Assembly: GCA_026686845.1 (NCBI GenBank)
Contig: JAIVEN010000008.1
Location: forward strand, 10,198,501 to 10,262,500
Direction: 5' to 3'
Source of the DNA: Adenanthera pavonina
Lineage: Eukaryota > Streptophyta > Magnoliopsida > Fabales > Fabaceae
Length of the DNA stretch: 64,000 nucleotides
The notes under the pieces were generated by a model. The model was given only the letters and a program-made list of their open reading frames with translations. It was not told where the DNA came from and did not search any database. Below are positions 12,200 to 24,959 of this stretch, one piece after another. Numbering within the stretch: the stretch's first letter is position 1; every line of letters starts with the position of its first letter. The position numbers and the translations under genes were made by a program.

Positions 12200-14734
12200 C
12201 TTAAGCAAGCCCCCATATCTCTAGATGTTTCACCTTGTTGTTCATATATGGCCCCCCAAATGAAATATATGTTTCCTTCTTCATTTATTTCTAAAGTGCG
12301 AATATCATTTAATGATTTTCTCATTTAGAAAAGAAATGAAGAATGGCAATTCGTCAATATGATATTTTGTTTGGATCTTGCTATAATATATGTTCTAGTT
12401 ACATTTGTATTAGTTATGTCATTGCATATTGCATCAGTCCTAGTCTAGTTGACTTAGTTGTCTATTTGTGTCACATCATTGCATATTGCATCATTTTGGC
12501 TCTAATTGGAGCTATCTATTCATTTGTGCATCTATTAGGGTCTGGTTTAAGTTATTTAGTCATGTCTTAGGTCACCTTTGCATTGTATGTCTTGCATGAA
12601 AAATATCTATTCACCATTTTCTTTTCAAATTAAGTCAATCTTAGTCCAAAGTAGAGTCTCGTGTGCTGTAAACTCATGTCATATTGCATCTCGTTATGTC
12701 AGGTGCAAGTGAGTCTTTGTGTGTTGCTTGCATGAACAAAATACAAGTACTAATATTTTCTCGCTCCTTATGTAAGAATTTCAAAACTATGTTTTTCTTA
12801 TTATTACATAAGAAACAAGTAAAGAGACGCAACTGTAAATGTCTTATTTTGTCAGGGTATTAAATAAATTAAACTTTAAAATGAAAAAATGGAAAACTAT
12901 AAAACTAATTAATAGAAAACCAAAAGAAACAAAAATCCCTTTTTAATTAGGTAAATTAGTAAATATTTTGCATTCCTTAGATAAATGCAAGTTCTAAAAA
13001 AAATGAATCTCTCTCCAGCTAACAAAACCAATCTCTAATAAGTCAATTTTTAAGAAAAATAAAAAAATATTTAATTAATTAAAAAGCATATGAAAAAATT
13101 CTGTTCGAAATTTTTAATTTAGCAAATTAGTTGGTTTTCAAATAAAGATTTGAAACTTGTTTTTGAAAAAAAAAAGACTTAAAAAAATCCCCTTATCAAA
13201 TAAAACAAATAATGATATATTAAATTAATTAAAGATATATAAAAGAAAGAAAGAAATAAAGAAAGGTGGTTCTAGTTCATGGGGTTACCTAAAAACCTGA
13301 TAGAACCTTTCCACCTAAAGAAAAAAAAGGAAGGAGAGGCAGAGAGAGTTCGGAGGTAGAAAACGATGAAAGAAATCCATCTACTACTCTGTACCCTGCT
13401 ACAACATAGTAGTGGAGGTGAAGGCATTTGGGGATGAAGGCGATCGGGATGAAGAGGCAAAGTAGAGGATGAACAAAATTTGGGCAAGAGGATATGAGGC
13501 AGTGATCACACTCTCAAGCAATTAGTTCAATTACTCTCAAGGTTACCTATAAAAGCCATGGAGAGAGAAGCCCTAAGGAGGATGGAGACAGAGGGCACCA
13601 AAAATAAAACCAAGAAAGAAGCAGAGTATTGGGCAGAATGAGTCCGAATGTGAAGGGTTAAGCTGAAAAAGAAAAGAGGGTAGAGTGATTACGGCGAGGA
13701 AAGGATGAGAAATCCCAATTGAAAGGAGCAGAGTGTTTTGTAGAATGAGTCCAAGTACGAAGCTGAATGAAAACAAAGCCGAAGAAGGAGGAACATATAG
13801 AAGAAATCCAAAGAAAGGAAGGAGTACCCAGCACAAGTTATCAAGTGACTAGTAAACTCTATTTTAGAATTTTGTTTTTCAGGCAGTAGAAAGCTAGGAT
13901 TGTGAGTTGTTGGTTTGGGTGAATACTCTATTTCTATTGCGTGAAATTTGTGTTGTATTATCTAAGCTTGTATCTTGTGTTTTGATGGACATGAATTTCC
14001 TTTTGGGTCTATCATATTCTTCTTCTGATTATATTTATGAAAACAGTACCTTAGCATGGGAAGCAATCTGGTGGAATTTGATTATGAGCTTATGGGTTTC
14101 CTCATAATGTTGTAAAGAATCTTGTTGTGATTTTATAAGCGCTCTATGAAGTTTCCATATTTTTTTTTATTCAAAGATGGTGTTTGTTCTGTGCCATTGG
14201 GATTGTTTGTCTGATGCCAATAGAATGCTTGAACTTTATGTTATTTTCCATAACATTTAATCATCAGGGGAGTTTGATTAAATGATGAATTTGCATCTTT
14301 AAAGTTTTTCTTCTATCCAATGAGTGCAACGGGTTGTCCATAAACTTATGGAAGTTTTTTTTTTAATCTTGTTTCGTGTCCAATTTTAGCTAGAAAGGAA
14401 ATACAGTGTTTGCATTCTTAAAAGCTTCCCTAGCTTCATAAATTTTTCATTTTTCATAAGAACATTAAATTCTAAGAACATTATGGTATGTGTCATTTTT
14501 GTATGTTAAAAGCTTTCCTTTCATTGGTTTAGATGTTACTATTCAGAAATGTTATAGCACACTCAATGGGTTTTTATGAAATAAACAAGAGAGGTGGAAG
14601 ATGATCATGGTTTGGTTAGGTTGCCATAGTTTGGACAATACTCAAAGTTTAGGTATAGTGGTTATGTGTGGTGGCTCATATCATTTACAACCTTCAGTTT
14701 ATTTTCTTGAATGCTTGTTCTTTGGTTTGTTGCA
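12200..14734. other. Unclassified non-coding region with LTR-like or UTR-like features
   Basis: No convincing protein. The stretch 12,420-12,600 repeats 'cattgcatattgcatca'. A TATA-like CCTATAAAAG occurs at about 13,548, followed by purine-rich DNA holding a direct repeat (13,620 and 13,728). An acceptor-like 'tttgtttttcag' lies at about 13,880, ahead of T-rich, intron-like sequence. This could be the untranslated part or LTR of an Athila/Tat-like element, or the 5' region of a lost gene. I cannot decide between them. Confidence 0.3.
13620..13800 (+). repeat. Imperfect direct repeat, two units ~108 bp apart
   Basis: 'gcagagtattgggcagaatgag' at about 13,620 recurs as 'gcagagtgttttgtagaatgag' at about 13,728. 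Each is followed by a related stretch (gaatgtgaagggttaagctga and aagtacgaagctgaatga). Confidence 0.55.
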
Positions 14735-14839
14735 ACATTTCCCTGTCTGGAGCCACGGCGTGATAATGCAATGAGAAGGCCCACGATGCCTGGACAAGTA
14801 TTTGCCATCACCAGATAGGAAGCAGATGCAACGCCTAAC

Positions 14840-15226
14840 TTGATTAGAGGTAAACTTAAACTCAATAGTTTCTTTATTCATACATTGTTTGATTCAAGTG
14901 CATCACATTCCTTCATATCTTTTGATTGTGCTCGGAGATTGGGTATTGTGGCAATGAAGTTGCCTTTTAAGTTGTCAGTATCCATACCCATGGGAGTTTC
15001 ACTCAAAACTGCTCAAGCTTGTCTGAATTGCGTGGTTCATTTTGAACACCAAAGCACTACTTTGGATCTAACCTGTTTGCCATTGCAAGAGATTGATATG
15101 ATAATTAGGATGGATTGGTTAGAGGTGAATAATGCCATTCTTGACTATGCTCAAAAGACTATGTCTTTGCCCATGAATATCCCTAGTGTTGAAGGGGATA
15201 AGAATGTTTGTTTGTCCTTTGCCTAA
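14840..15226 (+). pseudogene. Retroviral-type aspartic protease region of gypsy copy 1
   Basis: An open stretch of 128 codons carries the protease signature 'HTLFDSSASHSFISFDCARR'. The family's D-S/T-G catalytic triplet is normally followed by A-S/T-H-S-F; here it reads D-S-S, so the catalytic glycine is replaced. Downstream, 'MDWLEVNNAILDYAQKT' fits the second half of the fold. The stretch closes at a stop before RT, where intact chromoviruses read through as one polyprotein. Shown separately because it is the longest intact piece. Confidence 0.8.
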
Positions 15227-15289
15227 ACTGACTAGTATTTAAGGAAAGGATGTCAAGAGTTTCTAGTTTTCTTCTCTGTTAACGTGGAT

Positions 15290-16660
15290 ATGGAAGGAGG
15301 TATAGAAAGATACCTGGTTATGAGTGAATATCCTGACATATTTCCAAAGGAGATTACTAGTTTGCAACCACCACGAGAGCTGGAATTTTCCATTGATTTG
15401 GTGCCCAAGACAAGTCCTAGTTTTAAGGCTCCATATTGAATGGCACCATTGGAATTGAAGGAACTCAAGAAGCAGATTGAGAATTTGTTAAAAAGGGGTT
15501 TCATAAGACCAAGTGTCTCACCATAGGGAGTTCCTGTGTTGTTTGTCAAGAAGAAAGATGGTTAACCTCAGATTGTGTATTGATTACAGGCAGCTAAACT
15601 GAGTGACGATTAAGAATAAATATCCTTTGCATGGATTGAAGACATGATTGATCAGTTTGCAAGTGCCTCCATTTTCTCTAAAATCGATTTGAGGTTCGGA
15701 TACCATCGACTATGAGTGTGTACTGAAAATATGCCTAAAACAGCTCTTCAAACTCGATATGGTCATTATGAGTTTCTTGTGATGTCATTCAGGCTGACCA
15801 AAGCCCCGACAATCTACATAGATTATATGAGCAAGGTCTTTTGGCCATATATGGATAAATTTGTGGTGGTATTGATGACATTCTAATATACTCTATGAGT
15901 GAGGAAGACCATGCACTCCATCTTCGAATTGTGTTGCAAGTGTTGTAGGATAACCAACTGTATGCCAAGCTTAGTGAATATGAGTTTTGGCAACGGGAGG
16001 TGAAATTTCTGGGTCATGTGATTTCTGCAGAAGGAGTAGAAATAGACCCAGTAAGGTAGAAGTGGTGTTGAATTGGGAGAAACCTCAATTGGTGACTAAA
16101 ATTCATAGTTTTCTGGGATTGGCTGGTTACTACCAGAGGTTCATTAAGGGATTCTCTCAGCTTGTTATGCCATTGACTAGACTCATGTAAGGATCGATCT
16201 TTCATTTGGGATGATAGGTGTAAGAGAGCATTCCAAGAGCTGAAAGTTTGTCTAACATCCACCCTAGTACTGCTTCTCCCTAACCAGTCTAAGTCGTTCA
16301 CAGTTTACACAAACGCCTCTAAAAATGGCCTAGGGTTTGTATTGATGTAATAAGAAAGAGTTGTGGCATATGCTTCAAGGCAGTTAAGACCTCATGAGAA
16401 CTATCCTATGCACGACCTTGAGCTAGCAGCTGTAGTGTTTGCTTTGAAATTATAGAGGCATTATCTCTATGGTGCTCAGTTTGAGGTGTTCATTGATCAC
16501 AAAAGTTTAAAGTATCTGTTTGATCAAAAGGAGTTGAACATGTGGCAAAGGCATTAGGTAGAATTCTTGGTAGACTATGAATTTGCCTTGAAGTACCATC
16601 CTGGGAAAACTAACATTGTGGTAGATACGCTAAGTAGAAAATTGATCCACATAGCCACAA
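15290..16660 (+). pseudogene. RT and RNase H region of gypsy copy 1, frameshifted
   Basis: Reverse transcriptase pieces lie in several frames. These include the pre-RT 'SEYPDIFPKEITSLQPPREL' block, the 'VLFVKKKDG' block, an RT palm where the catalytic DD motif is lost to a frameshift near 15,870, 'HSFLGLAGYYQRFIKGFSQL' (about 16,107-16,165) and RNase H 'DLELAAVVFALK' (about 16,420). An RNase H tail, 'FALKYHPGKTNIVVDTLSRK', ends near 16,640. Stops such as TAG interrupt each piece. Dead copy. Confidence 0.8.
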
Positions 16661-16959
16661 TGATGATGAGGGAGTAACAGTTGTTAGAAAGTCTGAGAGA
16701 TATAAAGTTATCCATTACTGTCCATCATAGAGTACTAGTGTTAGGATCCATTAATGTATCAAGCAATTTGCTGAAGAACTTTTTCTATGCTCAGTTGGAG
16801 GATAACTATCTTTTGGGTATTTAGGAATGAATTGAAATGGTGGAAACCCAAGACTTTGAAATATTGGAGGATGGTATCATCTGGTACTGTGGTCGAATCT
16901 GTGTGCCAAATGTTATGGGGTTATGAGAAATTATTTTGGAGGAAGTTCATAAGAGCAGG

Positions 16960-18207
16960 TATACTATTCACCCAGGTGCCACTAAGATATACCAAGATTT
17001 AAAGCGAGGATACTGGTGGCTAGGCATGAAATAGGACATCGCAGAGTATATGGCAAGATGTCTAATCTATCAGAAGGTAAAGATTGAGCTTCAATTACTT
17101 GTTGGTATATTGCAACTTTTAGAGATCCAGGAGTGGAAATATGATAGCATCTCCATGGATTTTGTGATGGGATTACCGAGGACCTTTTCAGCGCAGAATG
17201 TGATATAGGTGATTGTGGATAGATTGATGAAGTCGGCCCTTTTTCTTCCAATTTGGGAGACCATTTTGATAGAGAAGTTGGCCTAGTTGTATGTGAATGA
17301 GATTGTGAGGTTGCATGAAGTCCTAATGAATATTGTTTTTGACAGAGATCCTAAGTTTATATCCAAGTTTTAGAAATCCCTTTAGAAGGCCATGGAAACA
17401 AAGTTGAGTTTTAGTACTACTTATCACCCTCAATCTGATGGGTAGACTGAAAGGATGATTCAGACTCTAGAAGACAGGCTACAGGCGCATGTTCTAGAGA
17501 ACAAAGGCAATTGGGATCATTATCTGCCGTTAGTTGAATTTGCCTATAACAATAGCCACCACTCGAGTTTGTAAATGGCTCCATATGAATCTTTGCATGG
17601 TGGGAAGTGCAAATGACCGTTGTGTTGAGTTGAACATGGTGAACAAAGTCTTTTGGACCTAGATATTGTGGACTAAACCTCTCAACAAATAGAGAGTATT
17701 CGACAGAAGCTTCTGACCACCCAGAGTCAGCGGAAGAGTTATACAGATAGAAGGAGGAGACTATTAGAGTTTGATGTTGGAGATCATGTATTTCTGAAGG
17801 TCACTCTTACTACAAGTGTTAGGACATTAATTCAAGCAAAGAAGCTCACTCCGCGGTATATGGGTTCATATCAAATTCTGCAGCAAATTGGACCAATAGC
17901 GTATAGAGTGGCGCTACAACCTAATCTTGTTGGATTGTACGATGTTTTCCATGTGTCTCAACTCAAGAAGTATCATCCGGATCTATCTCATATAATTGAT
18001 GATGAGGAAGTTCAAGTGCGAGAGGATCTAATTTTTGAGGTCACACCGTTACAAATTGTTGATGTAAAGGAGAAGCAGTTGAGAAATAAGACCATTAAGT
18101 TGATAAAGCTATTATGGAGCGACTTGATGTCCAATGATGTCACGTGGGAGATGGAAGAATGCATGCAATGTAGGTATCCAGAGATTTTTGCTAGAGGCAA
18201 GAGTTGA
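16960..18207 (+). pseudogene. Integrase and chromodomain region of gypsy copy 1
   Basis: Integrase pieces include a zinc-binding HPG block, core 'DFVMGLP' and 'VFDRDPKF' carrying the catalytic aspartates, and the glutamate-containing 'QTLEDRLQAHVL'. The end 17,860-18,207 is open for 115 codons. It contains the GPF/Y-like segment and a chromodomain with 'DVTWEMEECMQCRYPEIF'. Chromodomains in this class guide insertion toward particular chromatin. About seven stops fall in the integrase part. Confidence 0.82.
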
Positions 18208-18228
18208 AATTTCGAGGGCAAAATTTTT

Positions 18229-18243
18229 ATAAGGAGGGGAGAA
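18229..18243 (+). promoter_or_regulatory. Polypurine tract of gypsy copy 1
   Basis: An A/G-rich run 'aaggaggggagaa' lies directly before the LTR start TGTAACAACC. It is the expected primer site for plus-strand DNA synthesis and fixes the LTR boundary. Confidence 0.8.
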
Positions 18244-20669
18244 TGTAACAACCCTCATTACATTGTCCTTAACTTGGTCCCTAGCTCACCAAATGTTTTT
18301 GGCATGGTGTACAGTATCGGAGGAAATAGGATGAAGGAAAGGCTCAAGTGGAGAAGAAATGAGCTCCATGCCATGGCGAGAAGCAGGGCCGTAATGGCGA
18401 GAGTAAGCTCCAGAGGGATATTTTCCAGATGAAAGTAGTACAGTCGCGACAAGCTTATTTGGATCCGCGATGGGAGTTGAGATTTTCTTTTAAATCTGGA
18501 TCATTTCAGTTGGTCGAACGTAAAGGAAAAGAAAGAAATGAAGGGAGTAATGGAGGAGCAGCATTAGGGTTTGAAGATTTTAGCCATTGGGAGAGATTAT
18601 TAGACCTCAAGAGCAAGGATTCACATTGGTAAGTGATCTCTACTCCTCCTTCTCCATTTTCTACGATTTTGAGTTAGGTTTTTCTAGTAATATGTTAAGA
18701 TCTTTGGTTTTGGGTAAATCCCACTGATTAAAATGGATGAAATGGGGTTAATGGAGTGTGATTTGGTGTGTATGTTGCTTGGGTTTGAGTTTTGAAGGGA
18801 TTATGCATGATTTGAGCTTAACCCTAGGTTATATTCGGTTGAGGTTCTTGGGAATCCAAAATGTATGTGGTTGGGTAGTGTTTGCATGGTCCCTAGAAGC
18901 TTAGTGATGCATGAAAGTGGTGTTGGAACCTTGGGTCAGGCCTAATTGGTTGAATTATGGTTTTTGATAAAGTTGTATATTGTGTTATTTGAGGTATTAT
19001 GGTAATGTGAAGGTTGTTTGGTTGACTGAAAGGGGTACAAGTTGCGTTGGATAACTCGAGAAGCTCATGGAACCATGTGTATGGTATTGACAACCTGAGG
19101 TAACTAGGTGTTTGTATTATATGTATGTGCTGTATGATATTATAAATATATGCATGCTTCTTTCATACCATGATATAGATGTGTTTGTGTGCACGGTTTT
19201 GGATATATCATTGTATACACACAGCTAGATGATGATTATAATGATGATTACATATGTGATGATGATGTGATATTGCATGATACATAGCATCACATTGAGA
19301 TCATGATGATGATGATGATGATTTGATGATATGATGTGAGCATCACCACATAGCATTGTGAGGTATATGGCCATCGGGTGATGATGATATATGATTAGGA
19401 AGGATAAGGATGGGATCCTTGCAGCTAAATTGCCTCTTATGGCCAAGAGGGAAAGGTGCACAATGGATTGTACCTTTCCTAAATCGCTACCAATTCATGG
19501 TAGGAAAGGGGAAGGAGGACCATGACCCAAAACACTAGTGCTACCTTTTGCCGAGTGCACTAGTGGGAGGTAAGCTAGGTGATGTCCAGGAATCAGTCTT
19601 CAACAACTGTTGAAAGGGAATCACCTATACGAAATGTCCTGTTATGACACTAACTCGTGGTTCTAGCTGTATGAAGAAAGACATGCATTCCATTTCATGT
19701 TGCATTGCATATATGTGTGATACTGATAATATATATCTATATATGTGTTTGTCCCCAGTTACTTAGACTTTGTTTCATACCCTTGTCCATCAACTAACAT
19801 TTCAGATGAAGGTTCTAGCACTGGTCCAAAGAAGACAAAGGAGTAGCATTAGACATGGGAATACTAGTTATATTTAGTATATATTTAATTGGATATGTAC
19901 TTTGTGCTAAGTAAGATAGTATTATTTTAATGGACTTGAGGATTCTGGATGGTTGTAATGATATGATTGTTGTTAGTTTGTTATGGATGTGATTTTGTGT
20001 TATTTTGTGGTGTATGTATGGTTTTGGATGTCGGGAAGTCTGTTTGGTGGTATGTGTGAGCCTAGAGCAAAGTCGGCCCTTGTTGCTGTGTTTTGGGCCT
20101 ATAGCCCACTTTGTCAATTTGGGGTTCAAAGGGGTCAGATCTTAAAGGAGTGGATCCTTTGAGGTGAAACTCTTTGGACAAGTTGGTTAAGTGGTTTTGG
20201 ACCTGTGTAAATGGTCTTGAATTGTCAAATTACCTTTGGTGGCAAATGGGAGTTGTGAGTTGTGAGTTTTGGTCAAAAAGTGGCCAAAACGGTGTCAAGT
20301 GTCCAAAATCTCCATACGGAGATGGATTGAGGTGGAATCAGTGTCAATCGATAGATTGGGATAATTTTAACCTGTCGGAGTTGGAATTAGGCCAATTGGA
20401 GGTCAGAGCATAAAGTTATACACGTCAGAAGTTCACCCCAGATGAAGAATTTTGGTGATGTTGCATTAGCAGTGAGGCACCGTGGTGCTAGGAAGTCAAG
20501 ACTCGATGCCAGTGAAACAGTGATCTCCAAAACCACGGCAGTACTGTAGTGGCTACTACCCTATATACTGTTCTATTTTTCTGGTGTTTCTCGAGGTGTT
20601 TTGTGGGGTTTTCCGCTACTCTAAGGTTTTGGCAAGTAAGTGAGAGATGTTTGGGAGTAAGGTGTTACA
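18244..20669 (+). mobile_element. A-family 3' LTR of gypsy copy 1
   Basis: A 2,426-bp LTR starts TGTAACAACCCTCATTAC and ends GGTGTTACA. It aligns along its length with the A LTRs at 4,960-7,344, 54,832-56,276 and 60,763-63,023. Its GC boxes have decayed (for example 'caccgtggtgc' where the younger copies read 'gcgccgcggcgc'), in keeping with an older copy. An ATG/GAT microsatellite lies at about 19,255-19,330. ORFs inside are not genes. Confidence 0.85.
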
Positions 20670-21240
20670 CTCAAGGCTTTAGATGGGATTAAACATGCTG
20701 GGTGATATGATGACAGAATCCCATAAAGATCTAAGAGTTACATCCAATGTAATTAGTAATAAGTTACCCACTTAAATACTTAATTATGAGCTTCTTGCCA
20801 AAGCGAACTTATAATTGAGTGAAATATGGGTCTTAGTTTGCTAAACTAAATTAAGGGTTAATTTTTAATGGGAAATTATTGGCATGATTTTGTATATTTC
20901 ATTGTAGAAAATGTTGACAAATAATTCTGATACACTTTCATTGCGATCTATCCTTGAGAAGAACAAACTCAATGGGACCAATTTTCTTGACTGGTTTAGG
21001 AACTTGTGAATTGTTCTTAAGCAGGAAAGAAAGTCATATGCCCTAGATGAACCTATTCCTAAGGAGCCTGCAGCCAATGCTCCAAAAGCCCAAAAGGATG
21101 CCCATAATAAGCATCTCAATGACTCTGTGGAAGTAGGATGCCTGATGTTAGCCACCATGATCCCGAAACTTCAGAGAGATCTGGAACACATGGAGGCTTA
21201 TGAGACGATTGTGCATCTCAAGGAAATATTCCAACAATAG
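20670..21240 (+). pseudogene. Ty1/copia gag fragment with leader
   Basis: Positions 20,911-21,237 encode the N-terminal part of a copia gag. The stretch 'LRSILEKNKLNGTNFLDWF' matches the family's usual start, and one in-frame TGA follows within 'RNL*IVLKQERKSYALDEP'. It stops at TAG 21,238-21,240, where it is fused to an LTR fragment of opposite orientation. About 240 bp of untranslated leader precedes it. No protease, integrase or RT follows. Its link to the D LTR family is likely from adjacency but not shown. Confidence 0.75.
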
Positions 21241-22140
21241 GCTACTGGGTTGAACTGCCAACATCATATAGATTTACTGGGTTACACACAAGAATGGCCA
21301 ACTCGATTTAGAATGTCCATATTTATTGAATCTAAAATGTGTCTAGATTCAATGAATTTAACGTACAATTTAGGGTGGATGGATTTTATAAATAAATGTA
21401 TATATTTGATATATATATATATATTATAAAATTTGAAATATATTTGTTTGATATATTATATATATATTTGATATGTTAAATATTTTGAAATATATATTTT
21501 TTAAATTAATTTAAATGAATTAGTTTTAAATTTAATTGTATGTGTTAGATTTAAATTTAAACTAATGTCATAATTTAAATTTGATTTATATGATGAATTA
21601 AATTTAGATTTGATTTTGGATATAGATTAAATAGTTAGTTAGATTTAATCTTTTAGATAGATTTAAATTTAAGCTAATTTATTTAATTAATATTTGATTT
21701 AATTTTATTTAAGTTAATCAAATAATAAACTCTATCTATATGTTGATATAGACTAGAGTTATAAGATACAGAATCATTAGAGAGTCTCTATCCACCCTAG
21801 AGAGATAGTGGTCGAACACTTAGAGAGAGAAAGTATACAGACGCATTGAGAAAACATATGGATCAACAGAGAGAACGTATGGAAGCACAGAGAGAACGTA
21901 CGGATGTATGCAAATAAAGGTACTAGCATGCTATTCGTGTTGGACTCACAGTTGTTTGGATATGGTAGAGGGAGCCGATCAGATGCATTAATTCCTAGGA
22001 TTTGAAACTAAAAAGAAAACTAAAAAAAAAAGCACCAAAGGTATTATTCACTTCTACATTTCAATTTAAATAATGTTGATGGATCCATGAGAGGGATTTT
22101 GATGATGTTTTCCACTGTACGTATATTGAGATTCCCAACA
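21241..22140 (-). mobile_element. D-family LTR fragment, minus strand
   Basis: Reverse-complement match to the D solo LTR at 29,405-30,290. Shared blocks include 'actgccaacatcatat', 'aatgtccatatttattgaatc', a TA-rich run and 'gttggactcac'. The minus-strand LTR start appears at 22,140 as '...attcccaaca'. The LTR's other end is missing, replaced by a copia gag fragment in the opposite orientation, so this is a rearranged remnant. Confidence 0.7.
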
Positions 22141-23145
22141 ACCTTTGGCCGGGTGCACTAGTGTGAGGTGAGCTTATTGATGTCCCAAAATCTGTCTTTA
22201 CCGACTTTTGGAAGGGAGTCACCTATATGAAATGTCCTTTATTAATGGCAACTCATGGCTCTAGTCATGTGCGAGGGAGAACATGCATTTAATTACATTT
22301 TGCATTCAATACACCATGTGCATTATTATGTGATTATGGTATATATTGCCTATAATTGTCCCTAGTTACTGAGACTTTGTCTCACACACGTTTCCCATGA
22401 CTAACATTTCAAGTGAACGCTCAGGCATTAGTCCGGAGAAGATAAGGGATTCATAGTATCTTGGACATAGGAATATTCAAGTCACAGTAGTAGGTTGTAT
22501 TGTCCATGTATGCATTGTACCAAGTAGGATAGTATGTTTGTAAGTTATATGAGGATAATGATATTAAGATGATGATGGTTGTTTGATGTTGATGGTTATG
22601 AATATTGTATGATGTCATGGATGATTGTAATGATAATGTTAGCGAATGGCATGTTTGATTGTGGCATGTGCCAAGGTGGAGATTATGTGTATGTGTAATG
22701 ATGGGTTACACCTTGGCATAGGTTGTGATTGATGGAATAGGTGTCTTGTGTCAGGGTGGTTGTATGTGAGCTCAAAAGGGGGTTTTTGGGCCTAGATGGT
22801 GTGATTTCAGCATATAGCCTATCATGTGAATTTAGGGTTCAAGGGGGTCAAATCTCGAAGGAGTAGTTCCTCTGAGGTGAAACCTCTTTGGACAAGTTGG
22901 TTAAGTCAATTAGGACCTGTGTGGATGGTCCATGATGTTTAAATTGGCTTTGGTGCCAATTAGAGGAGGTTGGTCGTGAGTTTTAGCCAAAAAGTTATCA
23001 AAATGATGTCGGGTGTTCAAATTCTTCAAACGAAGATGGATTTGAGTGAAACTAGTGTCTATCAATAGATTATGACAATATTGACTTGTAGGAGTTAGAA
23101 TCAGGTCAGTCAAAGGTCAGAGCATAAAGTTATATGCGTCGGAAG
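22141..23145 (+). mobile_element. A-family LTR of gypsy copy 2, middle part
   Basis: Aligns with 19,540-20,425 ('gccgagtgcacta', 'gttactgagac', 'aagttggttaagt', 'agagcataaagttata'). The LTR's left half is missing at the junction with the D fragment. It is interrupted at 23,146 by a Sirevirus-like element and resumes at 29,148. GGAAG at 23,141-23,145 is the left target duplication of that insertion. Confidence 0.75.
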
Positions 23146-24642
23146 TGTTAAGTTATGTGACTTTCCAAGAGAGGGGTGAATTAGGAAGTTCAAAATTTTC
23201 TACAAAATTGTGATACAACAGTGACAGTAAAAGTTGCAAAAAATAGAGTACAAAATATAAGAGGTAGTTGCAAGGTAGAAGAAGAGAGGACATAAAGATT
23301 TATCCTGGTTCGATTTACTCCACTTGACCTATGTCCAATCTTCAAGCCACCATTTAAGATTTTTCACTATCTAACAAGAATTCAGTGGGTTCCTTGCAAT
23401 GCCACAGTACAGCCTTGTACTCTGTTCTAAGAGTTTTCAAATTTACACTCTGCACTCTAACAAAGTGTTTCTCACATCCCTTGTGAAAACCTCTCACAAG
23501 ACAATCCTCCTTACGAAGAAAAGATTTTATACAGAATGAAAAACTCTATAATACAACATAAATAAGATAGTTAAAGTGCAATAAATGAAGTATAGATGGA
23601 TAAAAGACTTTGATTAAAGATTTCAGTAGAATTTTGTTACTTACAACATAAATTAGTTTCCCACAACTTCAAATAAAATTCTATTTATAGATTTATGGCT
23701 AAACTAGTCATTAGACATAAGATCTAGCCATTAAAGACTTTACCTAATGGTTACTCTGCAAAACTAGCCATTCACCAACCGCATTTAATGCATCTGACAT
23801 ACTGAAATTTGAATTTTGGGTGCCAACAAATGAATGTCATAGAGCCCACAAGATAAAGACTTTAACATTGAACTTCTGAAATTCATCCGCTCAAGACTGA
23901 AGTTTGAATTTTTATTTTGTCAAATATATCACATGTTGAAACATACAAATTTTCATGTTTAAAGTGCATCTATTGAGTATGAACAATTGTCTCATGTTTC
24001 TACAATGCACTTGAAATTTGAATTTTGGGAGGCCAAAATTCGTCTTTCAATGATGAGCTTAACATGGCACAAAAGTCCTACTTTGCAAAATTTGAATTTT
24101 GTACTTTCAAAATTCGTCTATCAGAAACACCCCTAGTCATACTTACAAGTCTTTATTTGAAAGTTTGAATTTTGAAAAACAAAATTGTTTTGTCAGAGGG
24201 ACTGTTTCTAGACTCTTTTTCTACTTCAATATAAGACGAACTTTCACATGACTTTAGACGAATTTTGCATATTTGCTTAACCGTGCTTAACTCGAAATTC
24301 AAATTTCAACTCTTGAAATTCATCTGTCATAGGTGACATCTCTGTAACTTCAAATTTCAGTCAGCAAAGTTTGAATTTTCAATGATATATATGAAGTTTA
24401 ACAACCCAAAATTCATCTGTTAATCAGTGATTTTCAAATTTTAACATATGATAACGTGAAAAACACATATTAAACATAGTGGGAGTTTAAGTAAGTAAAA
24501 TTGAAGTCTTTTACCTTGTGTATAAAATGAGAAATCCTAATAACTAATTCTTCACCTGTTTCTTCCTGTATTCCTTTACTCCTTTGATATTTTCCCTCGA
24601 AGCTTTAGTTGTTTAGAATCATCAAAACACTTGATTCAACAT
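23146..24642 (-). mobile_element. 3' LTR of the Sirevirus-like element (S family)
   Basis: A 1,497-bp LTR on the minus strand from TGTTGAATCAAG (24,642) to CTTAACA (23,146). A minus-strand TATA box (ctatttatag, 23,681-23,690) matches the TATAAATA of the S LTRs at 46,147 and 50,546. The sequence is packed with the recurring motif pair 'acgaatttt / aaatttgaatttt'. The polypurine tract AAAAAGGGGGAGAA (minus, 24,643-24,656) abuts it. Confidence 0.82.
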
Positions 24643-24656
24643 TCTCCCCCTTTTTG
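24643..24656 (-). promoter_or_regulatory. Polypurine tract of the Sirevirus-like element
   Basis: On the minus strand the sequence AAAAAGGGGGAGAA lies directly before the LTR start. It is the expected plus-strand primer and proves that the left LTR is the 3' LTR. Confidence 0.8.
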
Positions 24657-24959
24657 ATGATGACAAAATAACTTGTAAACTGGACTAGTACTTTAGTTTG
24701 CTTCTAAGAGCTCCCCCTCAACATATGCATTAAAAATTTTAAAGATAAGTACAACACATATAAGAGAGCAAAAGGAGAATACAAAGTCACATTGTATTAA
24801 TTCATTCAAAGTTCAGTGTAGTGATGCAACATTACACGATGTTGCAATATTAGTATGTCAAAAACAAGATTGTCATTTCAATACAAGATACATTGCAAAT
24901 AGAGACAAACAGCCCTAAGATCTAAGCCCTAAGGATCTAGTAATCACTTCTTCTTGTGC

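Larger units (their letters stand above)
14735..18243 (+). pseudogene. Ty3/gypsy chromovirus polyprotein, decayed (copy 1)
   Basis: Remnant of the internal region of an LTR retrotransposon whose products would copy its RNA to DNA and integrate it. Domains in order are the end of gag, aspartic protease (about 14,840-15,226), reverse transcriptase (about 15,300-16,000), RNase H (about 16,290-16,660), integrase (about 16,960-17,640) and a C-terminal chromodomain ending at 18,205. Many in-frame stops and frameshifts occur throughout, so no functional product is possible. Gag and the 5' LTR are absent. The domain order PR-RT-RH-IN with a chromodomain is Ty3/gypsy chromovirus, most like the Tekay/Del group by the chromodomain and long LTR. 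A polypurine tract at 18,229-18,243 abuts its 3' LTR. Confidence 0.88.

Noticed and set aside
13272..14107. Possible host gene with TATA box and acceptor-like site
   Set aside because: The ORFs on both strands are short, low in complexity and match no family. Kept only as an unclassified region.
19255..19330. GAT/ATG repeats as a possible CRISPR-like or satellite array
   Set aside because: They are simple microsatellites found at the same place in several A LTRs, with no spacers.
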